64,000 nucleotides of DNA, from contig LUVW01000004.1 in assembly GCA_001661515.1 (NCBI GenBank), forward strand, positions 453,644 through 517,643, written 5' to 3'. Below are positions 22,941-35,611 of the stretch, piece by piece. Under the pieces are notes generated by a model that saw only the letters and a list, made by a program, of their open reading frames with translations, searched no databases and had not been told where the DNA came from. The DNA is from Capniomyces stellatus. Taxonomy: Eukaryota > Kickxellomycota > Harpellomycetes > Harpellales > Legeriomycetaceae. The position numbers and the translations under genes are program-made. Numbering within the stretch: position 1 is the stretch's first letter; the number at the start of each line of letters is the position of its first letter.

Positions 22941-24600
22941 ATGAAGGAAGGGTCTATAGATCAGAAGGAGGTTGAGATGTTCAGCCAAGACTTAGGTCTT
23001 ACAGATGAAGAACAGCTAATAGCAAAGCGCACGCTTAGGAAGATGGATTTAAATATTCTTCCTATCCTGATCGTGCTGTATGTTGGTTCTTTGATGGATC
23101 GTACCAATATTGGCGCGGCTTTGGTTACTGGACTGAGAACAAGCTTGAATATGACAACTTCAGAGGAGATTTTGGTGACAGCCACCTTTTACATTTTCTA
23201 TGTTTCGCTTGAAGGTAATTAAAAAGCTATATCACGTGTTTGTATATTGACGACATACATGTATTTGCGTTTGCGAGACACATATACTAACAAACTTTGC
23301 TTATTTTCTTGTTGCTGTGCATTCAAATAGTTCCATCAAACATTATTCTCAAGAGATTCACTCCACGCATCTGGTTTTCGTTTATCTCCATTGTTTGGGC
23401 TATAGCATGTATGCTCCAGTCGCTACCAACAAACGCAATCACATTTATGGTGTGCAGATGTATTCTTGGAGCTGTGGAGTCTGGATTTACACCAGGTGTA
23501 ATCTCATACCTGCCTTACTGGTACACACGTGAGGAAATTGGATTCCGTATGTCACTGTTTTTCGGTTCACTCCCAGTCTCGTCAATGATCGGAAGTCCTC
23601 TGGCTGGAGCATTAGCTAGCATCAAGGTAAAACTAATATTTGAAGCAGATAACTTAGTATACAACTAAAACACAAACCAAAATATCCATATATCAATGCA
23701 AACTAAAAAAAGATTTAAATACCACTTTATTAGACCAGCTATCAACCTTACCAGATGATTTTCCTTGTTGAAGGAGGAGTCACACTGCTGTTTGGTATTG
23801 CAGCCATTTTCATGGTTCAGAATTACCCAGAAACTGCCACTTTCCTTAACGAAAGAGAGAAGGAAATCTTGGTGCGCAGACTGGACGCTGATCAAGGCCT
23901 TGCATCAAAGACCAAACTTGCATTCAAGAGCTCTATTATGATTGCGTTACACTGGAGAACATGGATTTACTGCATCATCAATTTCAGTCTAATCAACTCC
24001 CTGACAACAATTGGTGTTTTCGGGCCAACATTCATTAAAACACTTGGATACACCGCTATCGAGGCAACATACCTGACTGGTATTCCTGCCCTTCTTGGTC
24101 TTGTCGGAATTTTGTTCTCTGCCTTTTTCACTAGCAAATACTCGTACGCAATTACAATTCCAGCATACATTAGCGTAAGTGTCATTGGTATTGCTATTGG
24201 TGGATTTGCTAAAGGAAACATGGTTAGATTGGTTGCATTCTGTATTTCCGGATTCGGTGTAAACCCTGCCTTCCCACTGTTCCTGTCCTGGATGTCTGTC
24301 AACCAAGGTGGAATTGCAAAGAGACTCATCGCATCCGCTGTCATTATTTCAATTGGTAACATTTCAGGCGCCACTGCACCAGTCATGTTTACTAACAGTC
24401 TTGCTCCTGCGTTTACTCTGGGATATGCCTTCAACATTATAATGTTGGTAATTTCTATGCTACTGTGTATGTTTTTGGCCTGGGACTTTAAAAGAATCAA
24501 CAAGTCAAGAGACGAGAACCCTGTTGATATTTCCCACATGAGTGAGGAAGAACAAAGAGGCTTATTTGACAACCACCCTAACTTCAGATACACTGTTTAA
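22941..24600 (+). CDS. MFS permease, allantoate/nicotinate (Dal5/Tna1) type, copy 1
   Basis: Three exons: 22941-23214, 23331-23626 and 23734-24600, phases consistent, 478 aa. The protein has about 12 membrane segments, with the anion:cation symporter hallmark GSLMDRTNIGAA between segments 1 and 2. PYWYTREEIGFRM follows segment 4, and the C-terminal tail is short and hydrophilic, ending NHPNFRYTV. This family imports organic anions such as allantoate, nicotinate, pantothenate or biotin together with protons at the plasma membrane; the substrate cannot be set from sequence. Two paralogues lie at 40-45.6 kb. The introns interrupt the same two positions as in copy 3 (after FYVSLE, phase 1; after ASIK, phase 0), while copy 2 has none. 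A C-run follows the stop. Confidence 0.92.
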
Positions 24601-24913
24601 GCCCCCCCCCCCCCCTTGAAGATACTCTTGATTAACTCGCCTACGATCCTATCCGTCACACAGCGATGTTTTTATTAACTAAACTCTTCTCATTTCAATC
24701 AATTGTTACTAATTACTATCTACTATTAATTTGAAATTTAATAATAAACAAATAAAAAAGAAATTCAAAGAATGACTTTGCCTATGCTTTAGTAAAAGCC
24801 AATACTATGTATATATAACAGGTTTAATGATAATTTAATAGCAATAATAAAAACTACAGTCAGTATTTAAAGGTAAAAAAAGTTAAAGTAAATAATAAAA
24901 ATTCCGCGTTCAA

Positions 24914-27111
24914 CTAGACACTTGAGGGGTGATTTTGGCTATACCAGAGTTTCTGCAGCATCGAATGAACATCGCCATGGCTGCTATCGGCAATGCTAAG
25001 AAGCTGCGATTTTGAAAACTCGGACCCGCCGGAAATCTGCACAGATTTTGTAGTTGCGTTGTTCTGGTCAATTTCCACATCCATCAAAAACGGTGAACTG
25101 CCAATGTGGTCAGGCAACTCTGAGTTCAGCAGGTCGTTGTGGATCAGATTAGTTAGTTTCGATGGTTTGTCGATTGGGTTGTTTTTAACCATCACTGTGT
25201 TTTTTATCCATGCATTAATCAGACTCAACCTAAACACATTGCGATAATTCAAACAATACTATCATGTCAATACTGCTTGCTTGGTATAAGTCCACCAATT
25301 ATTTCACATCAGCTGTTGCTACTCATTTAATTTAATTTTCTTTTTTTGCCACTCGTCTAATCGTTATTGATATCCAGCAGCACTATTCAAACCAAAATAT
25401 GTCAATTTCTGTATTAAAAGCAATATACCTTTTGTAGTGACTATTGAGTTCTTGTCCAATTGTCAGCGTTTGATGAGATTTCATCGACAGTTCAGCTACT
25501 ATTTCGTCCTTTTCCTTCTGCAGCTCAAGTACAACTTGGTTTTTGGAGTTCAGCTCTGATTCAGTGCTATTAACTTCATCCTCCAATACTTTCAACTCCC
25601 TCTCAATATCAGCAATTTGGCTCTCCTAGTTCCAAAAACATAAACATAAAAATAAACAAAAAAAAAATATTCAGCAAAAGGCTGCAATTAAATTTAAATT
25701 CATTGTTCAACATTGTCGGTCACTTCTTGGATTTGGCAAGTCTTGAACTGGCCAAATAGAACTTTGTGTTACCCTTTCTCTGTTTTCGATTTCCAGAATT
25801 TCAATTTTCATCTACAAGTAAAATAAATAAACAGTTTTGAATTAGCAGCCTTAATAAAGTTGAATGATTTCCAGTTATTTACCCATAATATGTTGCAGTG
25901 GGAATAAGTGCAAGTATTGCTGCTTAGTGCACTTCTTACATTTTCAATGTCGGAATTCTGAGCCTCTTCCAGTTCACTTTCTTCCGTCTAATAGCAGCAT
26001 AACCATATATATTTATTTTACCAACTTTGGTCATACTTGCTGAGAACCAATAGTCAATAAGAAGCATATAAAGTCAATAGGAAACATATATATAGATATC
26101 CTGTAAAGTCTGTAGAGCCGAAAACAGAATATTTATCGTCTGCCAAGACTAGATAGACAAAACGTGTTGGCCTAAGGTCATCAAATAGTGTAGAGTTGAA
26201 TACTTGCGCATTTCTGGATCTTTTCATTTAGGATATCGTCCTCTTGCCCAACTTTCAGGTAATCGCTGTACTCTAAACAGGTACACCAAATGCCATATTT
26301 TATCAAAACTGAACTCGGTACCTTTAAATATGTATATTGTAATATTACCCACTTGTTTTCCCATATTCATTCAGGCCTTTTGCTGCCTCAAATACACGTA
26401 TTCTTTGAAAATAGTTATACAGGAATGCTCACCTTTATACAGTGTGTTTCCTAGTAGTGATATTTCCTCCTGAAAGTTGGCCAATTCGGCTGTGTGTTTC
26501 TCCAGCAGATGTCTTGTATCTACCGTTTTAAAGCAGCCAGGTTCAGTTTTAGCACGCCCAAATACATCCAACTGCTTGGAATAAAGAGTGGTAAATATAG
26601 ATGTAGCAGTGGTATTATACCAGGTCGCTTACCTTCAACACCAACCACTTGTTGTTCGCTTTGCAGAGATCTGATACAGCCATCTCTGTAATTAGCATTT
26701 CTGCTTATCGCCTTTAAATCCGAGTACATTTTCTACATTTTTGTTTATTTTATTATTTCATTTTTTAAAAGAAACAATGTTTTAGAATATCCATTAAAAA
26801 AATGCATCTAAACAGTACCAGCTCAGCTGAATAAACAGACAACACAAAACATAGATTTCAGTTAGGCATACCTTCATGTACTCGATTTCCGCTGCCTTTA
26901 ATAGTTCTTGTTTGGCAGAGTCGCCAAGAGAGCCATTCTTATCGACATCAATGCTGGCCTTCAGTATTTCTTCATAGTTGAGCACATTTACTTGTTGCGA
27001 CATGTTGTGCAATAATAAGAGCTGGCTGTATTTCGAGTACAAGTGTTCGTCAAAAAAATAGCCTTTTACAGCGTCCACAAAATCCAAACAAAAGAGTAAT
27101 TTGTTTGTTGA
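24914..27111 (-). CDS. Coiled-coil protein of unknown function, many exons
   Basis: Exons recognised: 27111-26872 (start unclear; first ATG at 27003), 26732-26633, 26571-26433, 26272-26204, 25987-25940, 25811-25773, 25625-25429 and 25229-24914. The first exon contains DFVDAVKGYFFDEHLYSKYS. The middle exons are heptad-like, rich in Glu, Lys and Leu (EEISLLGNTLYK, IEILEIENRE, ELQKEKDEIVAEL). The last exon is non-coiled and ends HSMLQKLWYSQNHPSSV. Such an architecture is common in spindle, kinetochore and vesicle-tether proteins, but I cannot assign a family. Phases match within three blocks, but the joins 26633/26571 and 26204/25987 are each off by one. There may be a missed small exon, a sequence error or real decay. 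Confidence 0.55.
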
Positions 27112-27573
27112 CTTTCAAGCAAAAAAAGTAAAGGTTTGCTAGAGATTTGATCAGTAAAGCAAAAAGGAGTAAAATAAAAAAAAAAGTTGTATAATTTCGA
27201 ATCAAAGTTGCAAGATAGAGTGAAGCGAGTTGGACAAAGAGAGTGAGAGAAAATGATGGAATTTCAGTAGAACTTGGTTTGAATTTTCTTGAGCAGAGTT
27301 AAAGTAAACATATGAAACGATCCTATTGGCAAACATTATTTGTTGCTGAACAATGGGGTGAAATCGGACTATTGATAATGATGGAATTAAGGCAATATAA
27401 ATTTGTTTAGCCTTTAACACAGTTTAAATGAAAACTGAGCCAAGATCAAAAATATGTTGGTAAAATAAACATTGAAAAGAGAAAAAACGCAATAGGAAAA
27501 AGTCTATAAATATAAAAAAAAGTATCTAAATCAAGAATGCTAGCTTGTAAAGGAAACCGTGGAGGGAAATATT

Positions 27574-29179
27574 TTAGTTTGTATATACAATCCCGTAGTA
27601 ATAGTGTAAATGATCGAGGATTTGGGGAATGGTGGTTAAACAGTTGAAGGTTTTTCTCTCTAAAGCAAGAAATAATACACATAGAGACCAAATGCAAGTT
27701 AATAAACTGACGGGATTCAATGGGAGGGGGGGGGGGGGTTGGGATTGTGCTTTTGTTTATTAATTTCGCCGTGGAAGGCTTACCTGCGTTGCTCATAATT
27801 CCTTCAAACATGTACATCAAGTGGTGATGGAAGATAAAGTGTGGTGTTCCGTATTTGATTGACACATTAACGTATTTCTAAGAGCAGGAAAAACAAGTAA
27901 ATAAACCACAGTTGAGCAAATAGATAAGCCAGAAAGTAGCAATAAAAAAATAAAATAAAAGCAAAACAAATCCAGATAGCGAATAAGAAGCAACAACAAT
28001 ATATCAAAAGTATGGAAAACAGTCATTACTTGGATGCACTCAAGCGGAGTGGTTTTGTGTCCAGCAAACAATGCTGGGTTCTGCAACAAGCCTCTAGCAG
28101 ACATAACGCCTATAACAAACAAAAGAGGGAAAAAGAAAAGACAGGGTAAAGTTTGGTTAAGCCAAAGAGCCAAATGTATATATATATTTATATATACAAA
28201 GGAAAATGTGACTCTATACCATTTACTCCTGTGTACTCGAAGGTGTTTTTGGCGTCTTCCTCGGTAAAGATTCCGCCGTTTGCAATTATAGGAACAGAGG
28301 CAATTTGTTTGACCAGTTTGATGATTTCAAGATCGTTGGGCTCTTTGCTTGATTGCTTTTTGGTTCTTCCGTGTAGGGTTAGCCAATCAATCCCTGCAGC
28401 CTCAGCTCTCTTGACCATTTCAACAGTATCGCTTTATACAATTTCGAATACCCACACATACACATATTTAAGAAACAAGTTGGTGGTGTTGCAGCAGTTG
28501 CCCGTTTTTTGCGGGGGATTGTATTGTGATTTTACCGCATACGAAAAAGAAAAAAAAAGGCAATGGCTGGTCTGTTTAACGCGGGGCTAAACTTGGTGCT
28601 ATGCTTACCGTTCAACAGGACATTTCCTGATCTTAATCGAGCACTTCACACTAGTGTTTCTTTTGAGTTGGTTGACCATATCAGCAACCTTTTCTGGGTG
28701 GCCCATTAGATACGAGCCAATTTCCTCTTTTATTGCCCACTTTTGAGGACAGCCACAGTTCAAGTCAACTGCATCGGCGTACTTTTCGACCAACTGCGCA
28801 GAATCTCTGAAATCGCTGCTACTGCTAGCGCCAAACTGGACAACCACCGGGATGTCCTTTTCGTTTGTGGTGTAGTCCTCTCGTCCAAACTCGCTATTTC
28901 TAAACACATCAGCCAACATCATTGGCGTATAGGCCACGTCAACATTATAGCTGTTGGCAAAAAACCACACCACAGAAAGTTCATTAGCACTTTTATTTGA
29001 TTTTTTTCATCAATTCAATGGACCAACAAACGTGTTCAAGTTAAATTCAATTGGCATTCTTACTCTCGAATCACCTCACGGAAAGCCAGCTTCGAGTACC
29101 TAACCATAGGTGCGCATACGTTTGTGCATTTTTCGGTTTTCAGTATTTCTACTATGTCTATTTTGTTCCTACTAGCCAT
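27574..29179 (-). CDS. DUS4: tRNA-dihydrouridine synthase, DUS4 family
   Basis: Six exons: 29179-29064, 28950-28609, 28431-28220, 28109-28030, 27877-27784 and 27659-27574, phases consistent, 309 aa. The TIM-barrel Dus fold is clear: CAPMVRYSKLAFR near the N-terminus, YTPMMLADVF, VVVQFGAS, and the catalytic-cysteine segment DLNCGCPQKWA. Then come KIRK, LTLHGRTKK, VPIIANGGI (FMN phosphate binding) and ARGLLQNPALFAG. It ends with the helical domain (HHHLMYMFEGI ... LDHLHYYYGI). DUS4 reduces uridines in the tRNA D-loop (positions 20a/20b in yeast) using FMN and NADPH. A run of G (about 27722-27739) lies inside the last intron. The spacer to the coiled-coil gene downstream is about 460 bp. Confidence 0.95.
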
Positions 29180-29621
29180 ACTACGGATTATAGGCTTAGA
29201 GTTGCGTTTTTGGGTATTCGGAATCTATTATTTCTGGTAAAGTAAAGTGAGAGGCTTCGTAACACGTATTTCTTTCTTTCTTTCTCTTATTTGGCGAGTC
29301 GGTTTAGTATTAAGTATGGGATGTTTGTGTTTGTACTCCCAATGAAGAGATTCGGGAGTTCCAGTTAGAATTATTTATTTTCTAATTGAAAAAGCGAAAA
29401 GAAAGAAAGAAAAGAAATATAAAAAAAGAGAAAAACTGAAAATTAAATTTCTACGAGCTTTGATGAAGAAAATTACTTTGCAAAAAGAGTTGCAAATGCT
29501 AAGTTTTAATTGGCGAATGGAAAAAAGTTTTGTTAATAATCGAAGTTTGAAGATTTAAGGTAGTAAAAGGAACAAAAAACAAAATAAAATCAAGTGATTA
29601 AAAAAAAAAGGAACGAATGAA
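29180..29621. other. Spacer between DUS4 and the MT-A70-like gene
   Basis: About 440 bp between two minus-strand genes. A-rich with GAAAGAAA tracts; no gene seen. It contains the DUS4 promoter. Confidence 0.6.
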
Positions 29622-31583
29622 TCACAGTTGTTTGGATTCGGAAATACAGGTCCAATTTTTACGCGACGAATTTTCAGGAGCCCAGCTAGAAGGTGGGGAA
29701 AAAAAAAAGGAAAGAAAAAGAAAAATTAGGATGTAAGAGGGGAAAATAAGGTAAAATGTAAGAGCAAATGGGATAAAAATAAAATAAAATAATAAAATAA
29801 AAATAAAGCAAAATGGCGATGCTTACAGTTGTAACAGTCTATCTGGATCGGGGGTTTCTTCAGAGCAGATGGCACCAGGCAGCAAAGTTTCAATGACCTT
29901 GAACATAAAGTCGGGTTTATACTCGCCCTCACAGCCTATACAAAAAAAATGAGAAATGAGAAATGAGAAATGAGAAATGAGAAATGAGAAATGAGAAACA
30001 ATAGGGTATGAAAACTAGAGTTGGTTAAATATTGGGGGGTTCTTACCAGAAAGTTTAGGCTTAATAAAATCAAAAACGCAATCAGGACTTCGCTGGTGTC
30101 TCATTTCAATCTCGCCAGCAGCTCTGAATATGAGGCAGATGAGTTTGCTGCGGCAAAAGTACCGCGACTTGAGGCGGGCCATTTGGTTGTTGGTGTACTT
30201 TTTGATCCAGCAGAAATTCTCGACGTACTTGAGGCTCCACCTGGTCTCAGCCAGCGTAAAAATGTCGGGAACAATTTCTTTTTCGCACCAAATAAACAGA
30301 AATCCGCCAGATCTCAACAAGTTGTGCACTGGAATCTTCTCTAGCTCGCTCAGCTCCATCTTTTTGCTGTTGGTTTCTCCAGGGATCAGCAGCTGTGGGT
30401 CCATGTACACTGCATGGTACGTTTTCCCAAACTCTGTCCAGTCCACCTCAGTCAGTTTAGGGCACTTGATCGTTCTAGTGTTCCTGTTTCCTTCCTCCTT
30501 TCCTGCTGTATTGTTGTAAATCTTCTTCATTCTCATTGGCTCAATTGTCTTGACCCACGGCTGCGGGATTGGATGCGGCGGAATTCGCACATACGTTGGC
30601 ATAAATGGATCTGCTGTACTTACTTTACGCTTCACCAGGAACGTGTGTCCGTTTTGGTCCTGTAGCCTGATCTGCATGTACTTGTACCTCTGGATGATCT
30701 GGTCTCTCAGCCCCATCCGCTGCCCCTGTCCCTGCCCCTGTCCTGCTCGCTCTCGCCCACCCGTCTTCCTCATTCCTTTAAACCTGTGTCTTGTTGGCAC
30801 TCCAAACTCTTCGTCCCAAAAATCGTTTTCCTCCACATTAAAGTAATCCCTATTTATAACACAACATGCTCTCTGTTTATTCTCTCTTTCTCTTTATTTA
30901 TAACACAACATACCCTTACTCTCTATTTATATACTGCCTCCATTTCTTACTCTTCCTCCTCTGCCTCGTTGTCTCCAAATCCCCCAAACTCTGCTCGCCA
31001 CAGCTCTACATCGTTCAAAACCTCCAAATCCTCACCGTCCATCATTGCTCCCTTCACCGTAAATGCACTTGTTCTACGGAACACCTCAAGCAGCAGCTCC
31101 TCAGACAACTCTTCCTCATTCCCATTCTTATAATTATCTTCCACACTCTCTTCATTTCCATTTCCCTTTTCTTTGCCCCCATCTTCCAAACCCAAACACG
31201 CTTTCTTCTCCTCCTCCTCCCCTCCCAACTCTCCTCTCGCCGTTTCCGCTGTGCCTTCTTTGTCTTTTGGCTCCTCTCTCTCCTCTTTATCTTTCCCCGC
31301 TCCCTCCACGCACTCTCCCTGCTCACCTTGCCTTTCTTCCGCCTTCAACACCTCCTTTTTTTTGCTTTTGAACTCGGCTTTTATATTGTCTAGCTCCTCA
31401 AACTTTTTCATAATCGCCTCAACCGACTCATCGTCCTCCACATACCCTACAAAGTACTGCGAACTATTTGAAACACCCTATTTTAGCTGTATGTTCTATC
31501 ATTCTCTATCTATATGCTTGTTTATCTTTGTCCACTTACCTTATTTCCTTTTTTGGCGCATTCTTTTTTCTTGTTTGCCGCAT
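29622..31583 (-). CDS. MT-A70 family protein with degraded DPPW motif (MTA9/METTL14-like)
   Basis: Five exons: 31583-31540, 31463-30951, 30849-30047, 29935-29827 and 29685-29622, phases consistent, 510 aa. The N-terminal 190 residues are charged and Glu/Lys/Gly-rich. A basic stretch with GQGQGQGQR follows, then an MT-A70 methyltransferase-like domain from about residue 300: KTYHAVYMDPQLLIPG, LLRSGGFLFIWCEK, YVENFCWIKKYTNN, KPDFMFKVIETLLPG and LLQLWAPENSSRKNWTCIS. In active enzymes the AdoMet/adenine motif is DPPW; here it reads DPQL, so catalysis is doubtful. Inactive MT-A70 subunits pair with active ones: METTL14 with METTL3 for mRNA m6A, and MTA9 with MTA1 for DNA 6mA in ciliates and early-diverging fungi. 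I favour an MTA9-like partner, but METTL14/Kar4 is not excluded. The third intron carries a 7-bp tandem repeat. Confidence 0.8.
29949..29998. repeat. Tandem repeat of a 7-bp GAGAAAT unit
   Basis: About seven copies of GAGAAAT inside the third intron of the MT-A70-like gene. Confidence 0.9.
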
Positions 31584-32784
31584 TTTTGTTTCTATGTCCT
31601 TTCTTTCCTTTCTTTCTTTACTTTTAGCTGCCTTATCTCTCAACCGAGTTTAGAACCAAACTATTTCTAATTCAAATACCAAAAAAAACAAGACACAGCT
31701 GATTACCTTCACTACTACTATTACCTATTATTTATATCAATTGTCTTTGGTTTTATCGTGTTTTAAAGTAACTAGACTATAAAAGTAAAGCAAAAGCAAA
31801 AGCAAAAGCAAAAATAAAAAACAAATTAATTTGCCCATTAGTTTACTTGCTTTTATTGCACTGACTTTAATTGGTAGATCGTGTTTATTTTCATTTCCCT
31901 ACAAACCCAGGCCTTCTTTTCATTCTATTATTGTTATTTTTCACTTTGCTGCTACCAAATTATTACGTTTGACAGTATATATCCCACTTTTATACTTTGA
32001 TACTCAAACTGCGCATACATAGTTTATATTTATTCATCTTTATGTGTTTGCATATTTTGTAGGGCAACACTATCCAACTGGGTTAATGTCATTTTAAACA
32101 GTCGAGTGTTTTATTCCTTTTTTTTTTCTTTTTCTAATTGCTCTTTTATCATGCCGAAATTCCCAAGTCGAAGGGAAATTGAAAGGTGAAATAGCCTGAT
32201 TAATAGCCCATTTTCAAGTTGACTAAACCAATTCTACTATGGTTCAATCAACTAAATAACCTATACTTAAATTGAAAATTTTTTTTTTTAATCAAATTGT
32301 GAATTTGTGAATTTGTAATTTATTTTTTTTATTTGCGAAAGAACTAAATCGTTATTTCCACAATTTGGTTGATAGTAAAATAGGGCATATATTTAGCTTC
32401 AATCAAAGAGAATGGAGGCAATAATGGTTTAGGGTTTGAAGAGGCAATTTCTGTAGAGACTTTTAGTTCCTTGGCTAAATCAACCAAATCGATTTAATCA
32501 ATAAATAAACCAAAGATAAAAAAAAAAAAGTCGAGGTGAACAAACAAGATTAAAAAAAATATATACTAAAAAAGAATAAACCAAGTAAAAGTTTTAAGTT
32601 TGATATTTTCAAATCTCGAAACAAAATATTTGAATACTTTAAAGATTAATGTAGAATCTAGTTTGCTTTTTCCTACTTTTTTTTAATTTTTGGATTGTAT
32701 ACATAGATCGAGGGAATTTATATTAATTATATTCGTTATAGACGAAAAGAAATAAAGAGCAATAATAGTAAAAGGAAAAACAGC
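31584..32784. other. Divergent promoter region between the MT-A70-like gene and mL44
   Basis: About 1.2 kb of AT-rich DNA between genes transcribed away from each other. It includes a short (AGCAAA)n tract at 31790-31812. No gene seen. Confidence 0.6.
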
Positions 32785-33798
32785 ATGAATTCGGTTAGGG
32801 CAAAACTACTTCAGAATGCGAAAGCAGGGTTTTTAATCAATCGAACATACTCGGGTAAAAAAAGAAAGATATAATAAAGAGTGGAATATGTAGTAAAGAA
32901 TGGAATAATCAAAAGAAAAATAATATATATAAATATGAATAAATAAATAGCACGAATTTACAATCCAGCATTGACGGTTGAACAAAGAACAAAACCATTT
33001 ACAGAGGAGGGACTGGTTGCATTCCAAAGCAGAATTGGGGTAAAGTTTGGGAATGTCAAGCTGCTTGAAAGGGCACTGACACACAAAACATACGGAGGCG
33101 AGGATTCAGCAAGCGTAGATGGAAACAGCGAGAAGCTGGAGAGTCTGGGGAAGAAGGTGATAAATGTGTATGTTGGGGAGTACTTGGACGCAAAGTACCC
33201 AAACCTTCCGGTAGAAATGCTGCAGGATTTGGCGCAATATAACTATGGAGTTGGGTCACTATCGTCGTTTGCAAGAACGCTGGGGCTGCAGTTCCTGATC
33301 AGGTGGAAGTCGCCAGTTACGTTTGAGGAGAGTAAAGTTGGGGAAACCAAAGTTCTTGGCAAGTCAGTACACTCACTGGTTGGTGCGATCTGTGTTGACC
33401 AGGGCAGACAACAGGCTAAACTGTTTGTCTCTAACTTTATCCTGAACCAGCCAATCGCCTCTTCAAACATCATCAACTTCAGCTCGCCAAAACGCAGCCT
33501 CGTTGCCCTGCTTGAACGCAAAAATCTGCCCCGGCCTGTCTCCAGGCTTCTCAAGGAATCTGGCCGTCTTACCAGCTCTCCTGTCTTTATTGTCGGCGTC
33601 TTCTCGGGAACCACCAAAATTGGCGAGGGCTTTGGTAGCTCAATCAAGATGGCCGAGTTCCGTGCTGCTCGCGATGCACTGGTCAAGTATTACGGCAAGG
33701 AGGAAAAGTTCTTTAGTCTCCCTTCAAGCGTTGAGGACCCAACATTTACTGACAGTTACCAGCCAAACCAATTGGGCGATACTCCTGCATATTTGTAG
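32785..33798 (+). CDS. MRPL3: Mitochondrial ribosomal protein mL44 (Mrpl3), RNase III-like
   Basis: Two exons: 32785-32854 and 32951-33798, phase 1 join, 305 aa. The first exon encodes a mitochondrial targeting sequence (MNSVRAKLLQNAKAGFLINR). An RNase III-like domain follows (LLERALTHKTYGG, NSEKLESLGKKVI, LAQYNYGVGSLSSFARTLGL). A C-terminal double-stranded-RNA-binding domain contains SPVFIVGVFSGTTKIGEGFG, then KMAEFRAARDAL. The RNase III signature (E.LE.LGD.V) has lost its catalytic Asp (LESLGKKV), as expected for mL44, which is structural rather than a nuclease. It belongs to the large subunit of the mitochondrial ribosome. A bare RNase III is unlikely because of the lost residue and the targeting peptide. 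It is convergent with TAF6. Confidence 0.92.
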
Positions 33799-34079
33799 TC
33801 CCCTCTAAAAAAATAAAATATAATTAAATAAATAAATAAAATAAAAATAGTCTTTGGAAATGTTTGTTATTATTACTATTATAATAACAAAGAGTTTGAT
33901 GTTAGATTTTTTTTCTTTCTTCCTTTTTTTTTCCTTTTTCCTTGTTCATTTCTTTTCAGTTTCTTTACTAATTGGTTTACTTTGCTACAAAAACAAAAAC
34001 AAAAAATAAACTAGTTGGTTAACCAATCAAAACAAAACATATCAAAATAAATTAAACTGAAATTGGCCAATCAAAAATA

Positions 34080-35611
34080 CTAATTACTATTTATCAAGAC
34101 ATGTCCCCATTCATTTACACCATCATATTTGAGAAGCTGATTGGCCAGGAAAGGACCGAGAACGGCGTTTAACTGATCAACTAGGGATTCGGTAGTGTTA
34201 ATGGTATTAGTATTAATGGTGGTAGTGGTAGTGGTAGAGATGTTTGCTCTAGAGTGTTCAACCAAACACAATAGTATACAGTCAACGCATTTCCTAGTGG
34301 CGTACACCAGGTCGTCATCAATGCTTTCGAGATTAGCCTCTAGAACGCTCGAATATCCCTTGAGGTTTGGAATCAGCAGCAAACTGACGACCTGAGCGCC
34401 TAGTTTAGACAGACCCTTCACCGCGCCGTAGTGGGTTTGCACGGGTTTAGTTGGGTCAAGCAGGGATCGTATGAAGGTGCGGACAACGCGTGGTTGGAGC
34501 GAGTGGTAAGATTCGCCGTAGGAGGAGCAAATCTGACCAATGAGGGTGGCAGCACTGTCGCGTAACGACCAATGATCGTCCGTTATTTTCGCGCTTAAAT
34601 TTCGGCCCAATAAACACGTCATCAGCGACGCCATCAACTGGTGCAGAAACGGCTCAATGTACAGGTGCGGGTTGACCAGCAGTGCCTTTGCCAGATTCAC
34701 TGCCAGCCGAAGCACTCTCAGGTCTGTTGCATTGTTTATGATTTTGTCTGCTATCACCTGCACAAAGTATGGAACTAGCTGGTGGATTCCCCCATCAGTT
34801 CCCACACTCTCGAGTGCTGCTGACTGCACTGCTTCGTCCTCACTGAACAGCGCCTCGTTCACACACTCAAAGTACAGCTGATGTTCCTTTGACAGCACGT
34901 GTTTTACTAGTGGTACTGCCTTTATTCCCTCTTTTTCTTCCTCTTTTTCTTCCACCTTTTCTTTTTCTCTTTCTCTTTCCTTTTCTTTTTCTCCCATTTT
35001 CACCTTTTTCTTCTCCTTTTCCTTTTCCTTTTCCTCTTTATTTTCCTCTCTCTCTGCTACTGTTTGTGGGTTTTGCGGAATCTGCGGTTGCACCCCCTCA
35101 ATGCAAAGCCAGTGCGCACTATAGTTTACCTCCGCTGGCAGTTGCGGCAACGCCTCGTTTATCAGCTGCTCAAGATCCACTTCCTCCTCCTCCACATAGT
35201 ATATATCCTCCACCGCCGTCGACGCCATACTGAACTTTACTTCTCCCCCCATCTCGTACCCATACAACCCCTCGATATTCCGCACCTTCAACGCCCTATT
35301 TACATCCTCCACTGTCAGCTTTTTTCTTTTGCTATGCTTCATAAACTTTTGCGCATCCTCTATCAGCTGTCTAATCCTATACTCCACATCCTGTGCCAAA
35401 TCATTCGCCACCTCCTCCTTCAGCTTATTAATCCCCAACGATTCCGCCGCCGTCTATTCTCCCAGTCCAGTTCTTTTTTTAAAAAAAATATTCTCAAAAT
35501 CTCTCTCCTTTTCTTATCCAACAACTAATCTAATAAATAAACTCTTCTCATTCAAAAAAAAAACCTCCTCCACCTCTAATATCTTACCCTAACCGAATTC
35601 TTCGAATACAT
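34080..35611 (-). CDS. TAF6: TAF6, TFIID/SAGA histone-fold subunit
   Basis: Two exons: 35611-35588 (MYSKNSVR) and 35453-34080, phase 0 join, 465 aa. The N-terminal histone fold reads TAAESLGINKLKEEVANDLA, then DVEYRIRQLIEDA, FMKHSKRKKLTVEDVNRAL and NIEGLYGY, the TAF6 signature. A Lys/Glu-rich low-complexity insert (about residues 135-185) separates it from the C-terminal HEAT-like domain (VKHVLSKEHQLYFECV, LIPNLKGYSSVLE). TAF6 pairs with TAF9 through the histone fold and scaffolds TFIID; it is shared with SAGA in yeast. The charged insert varies in length between species and is encoded by a GA-rich tract on this strand. A short Thr/Asn-rich stretch lies near residue 430. Confidence 0.95.
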
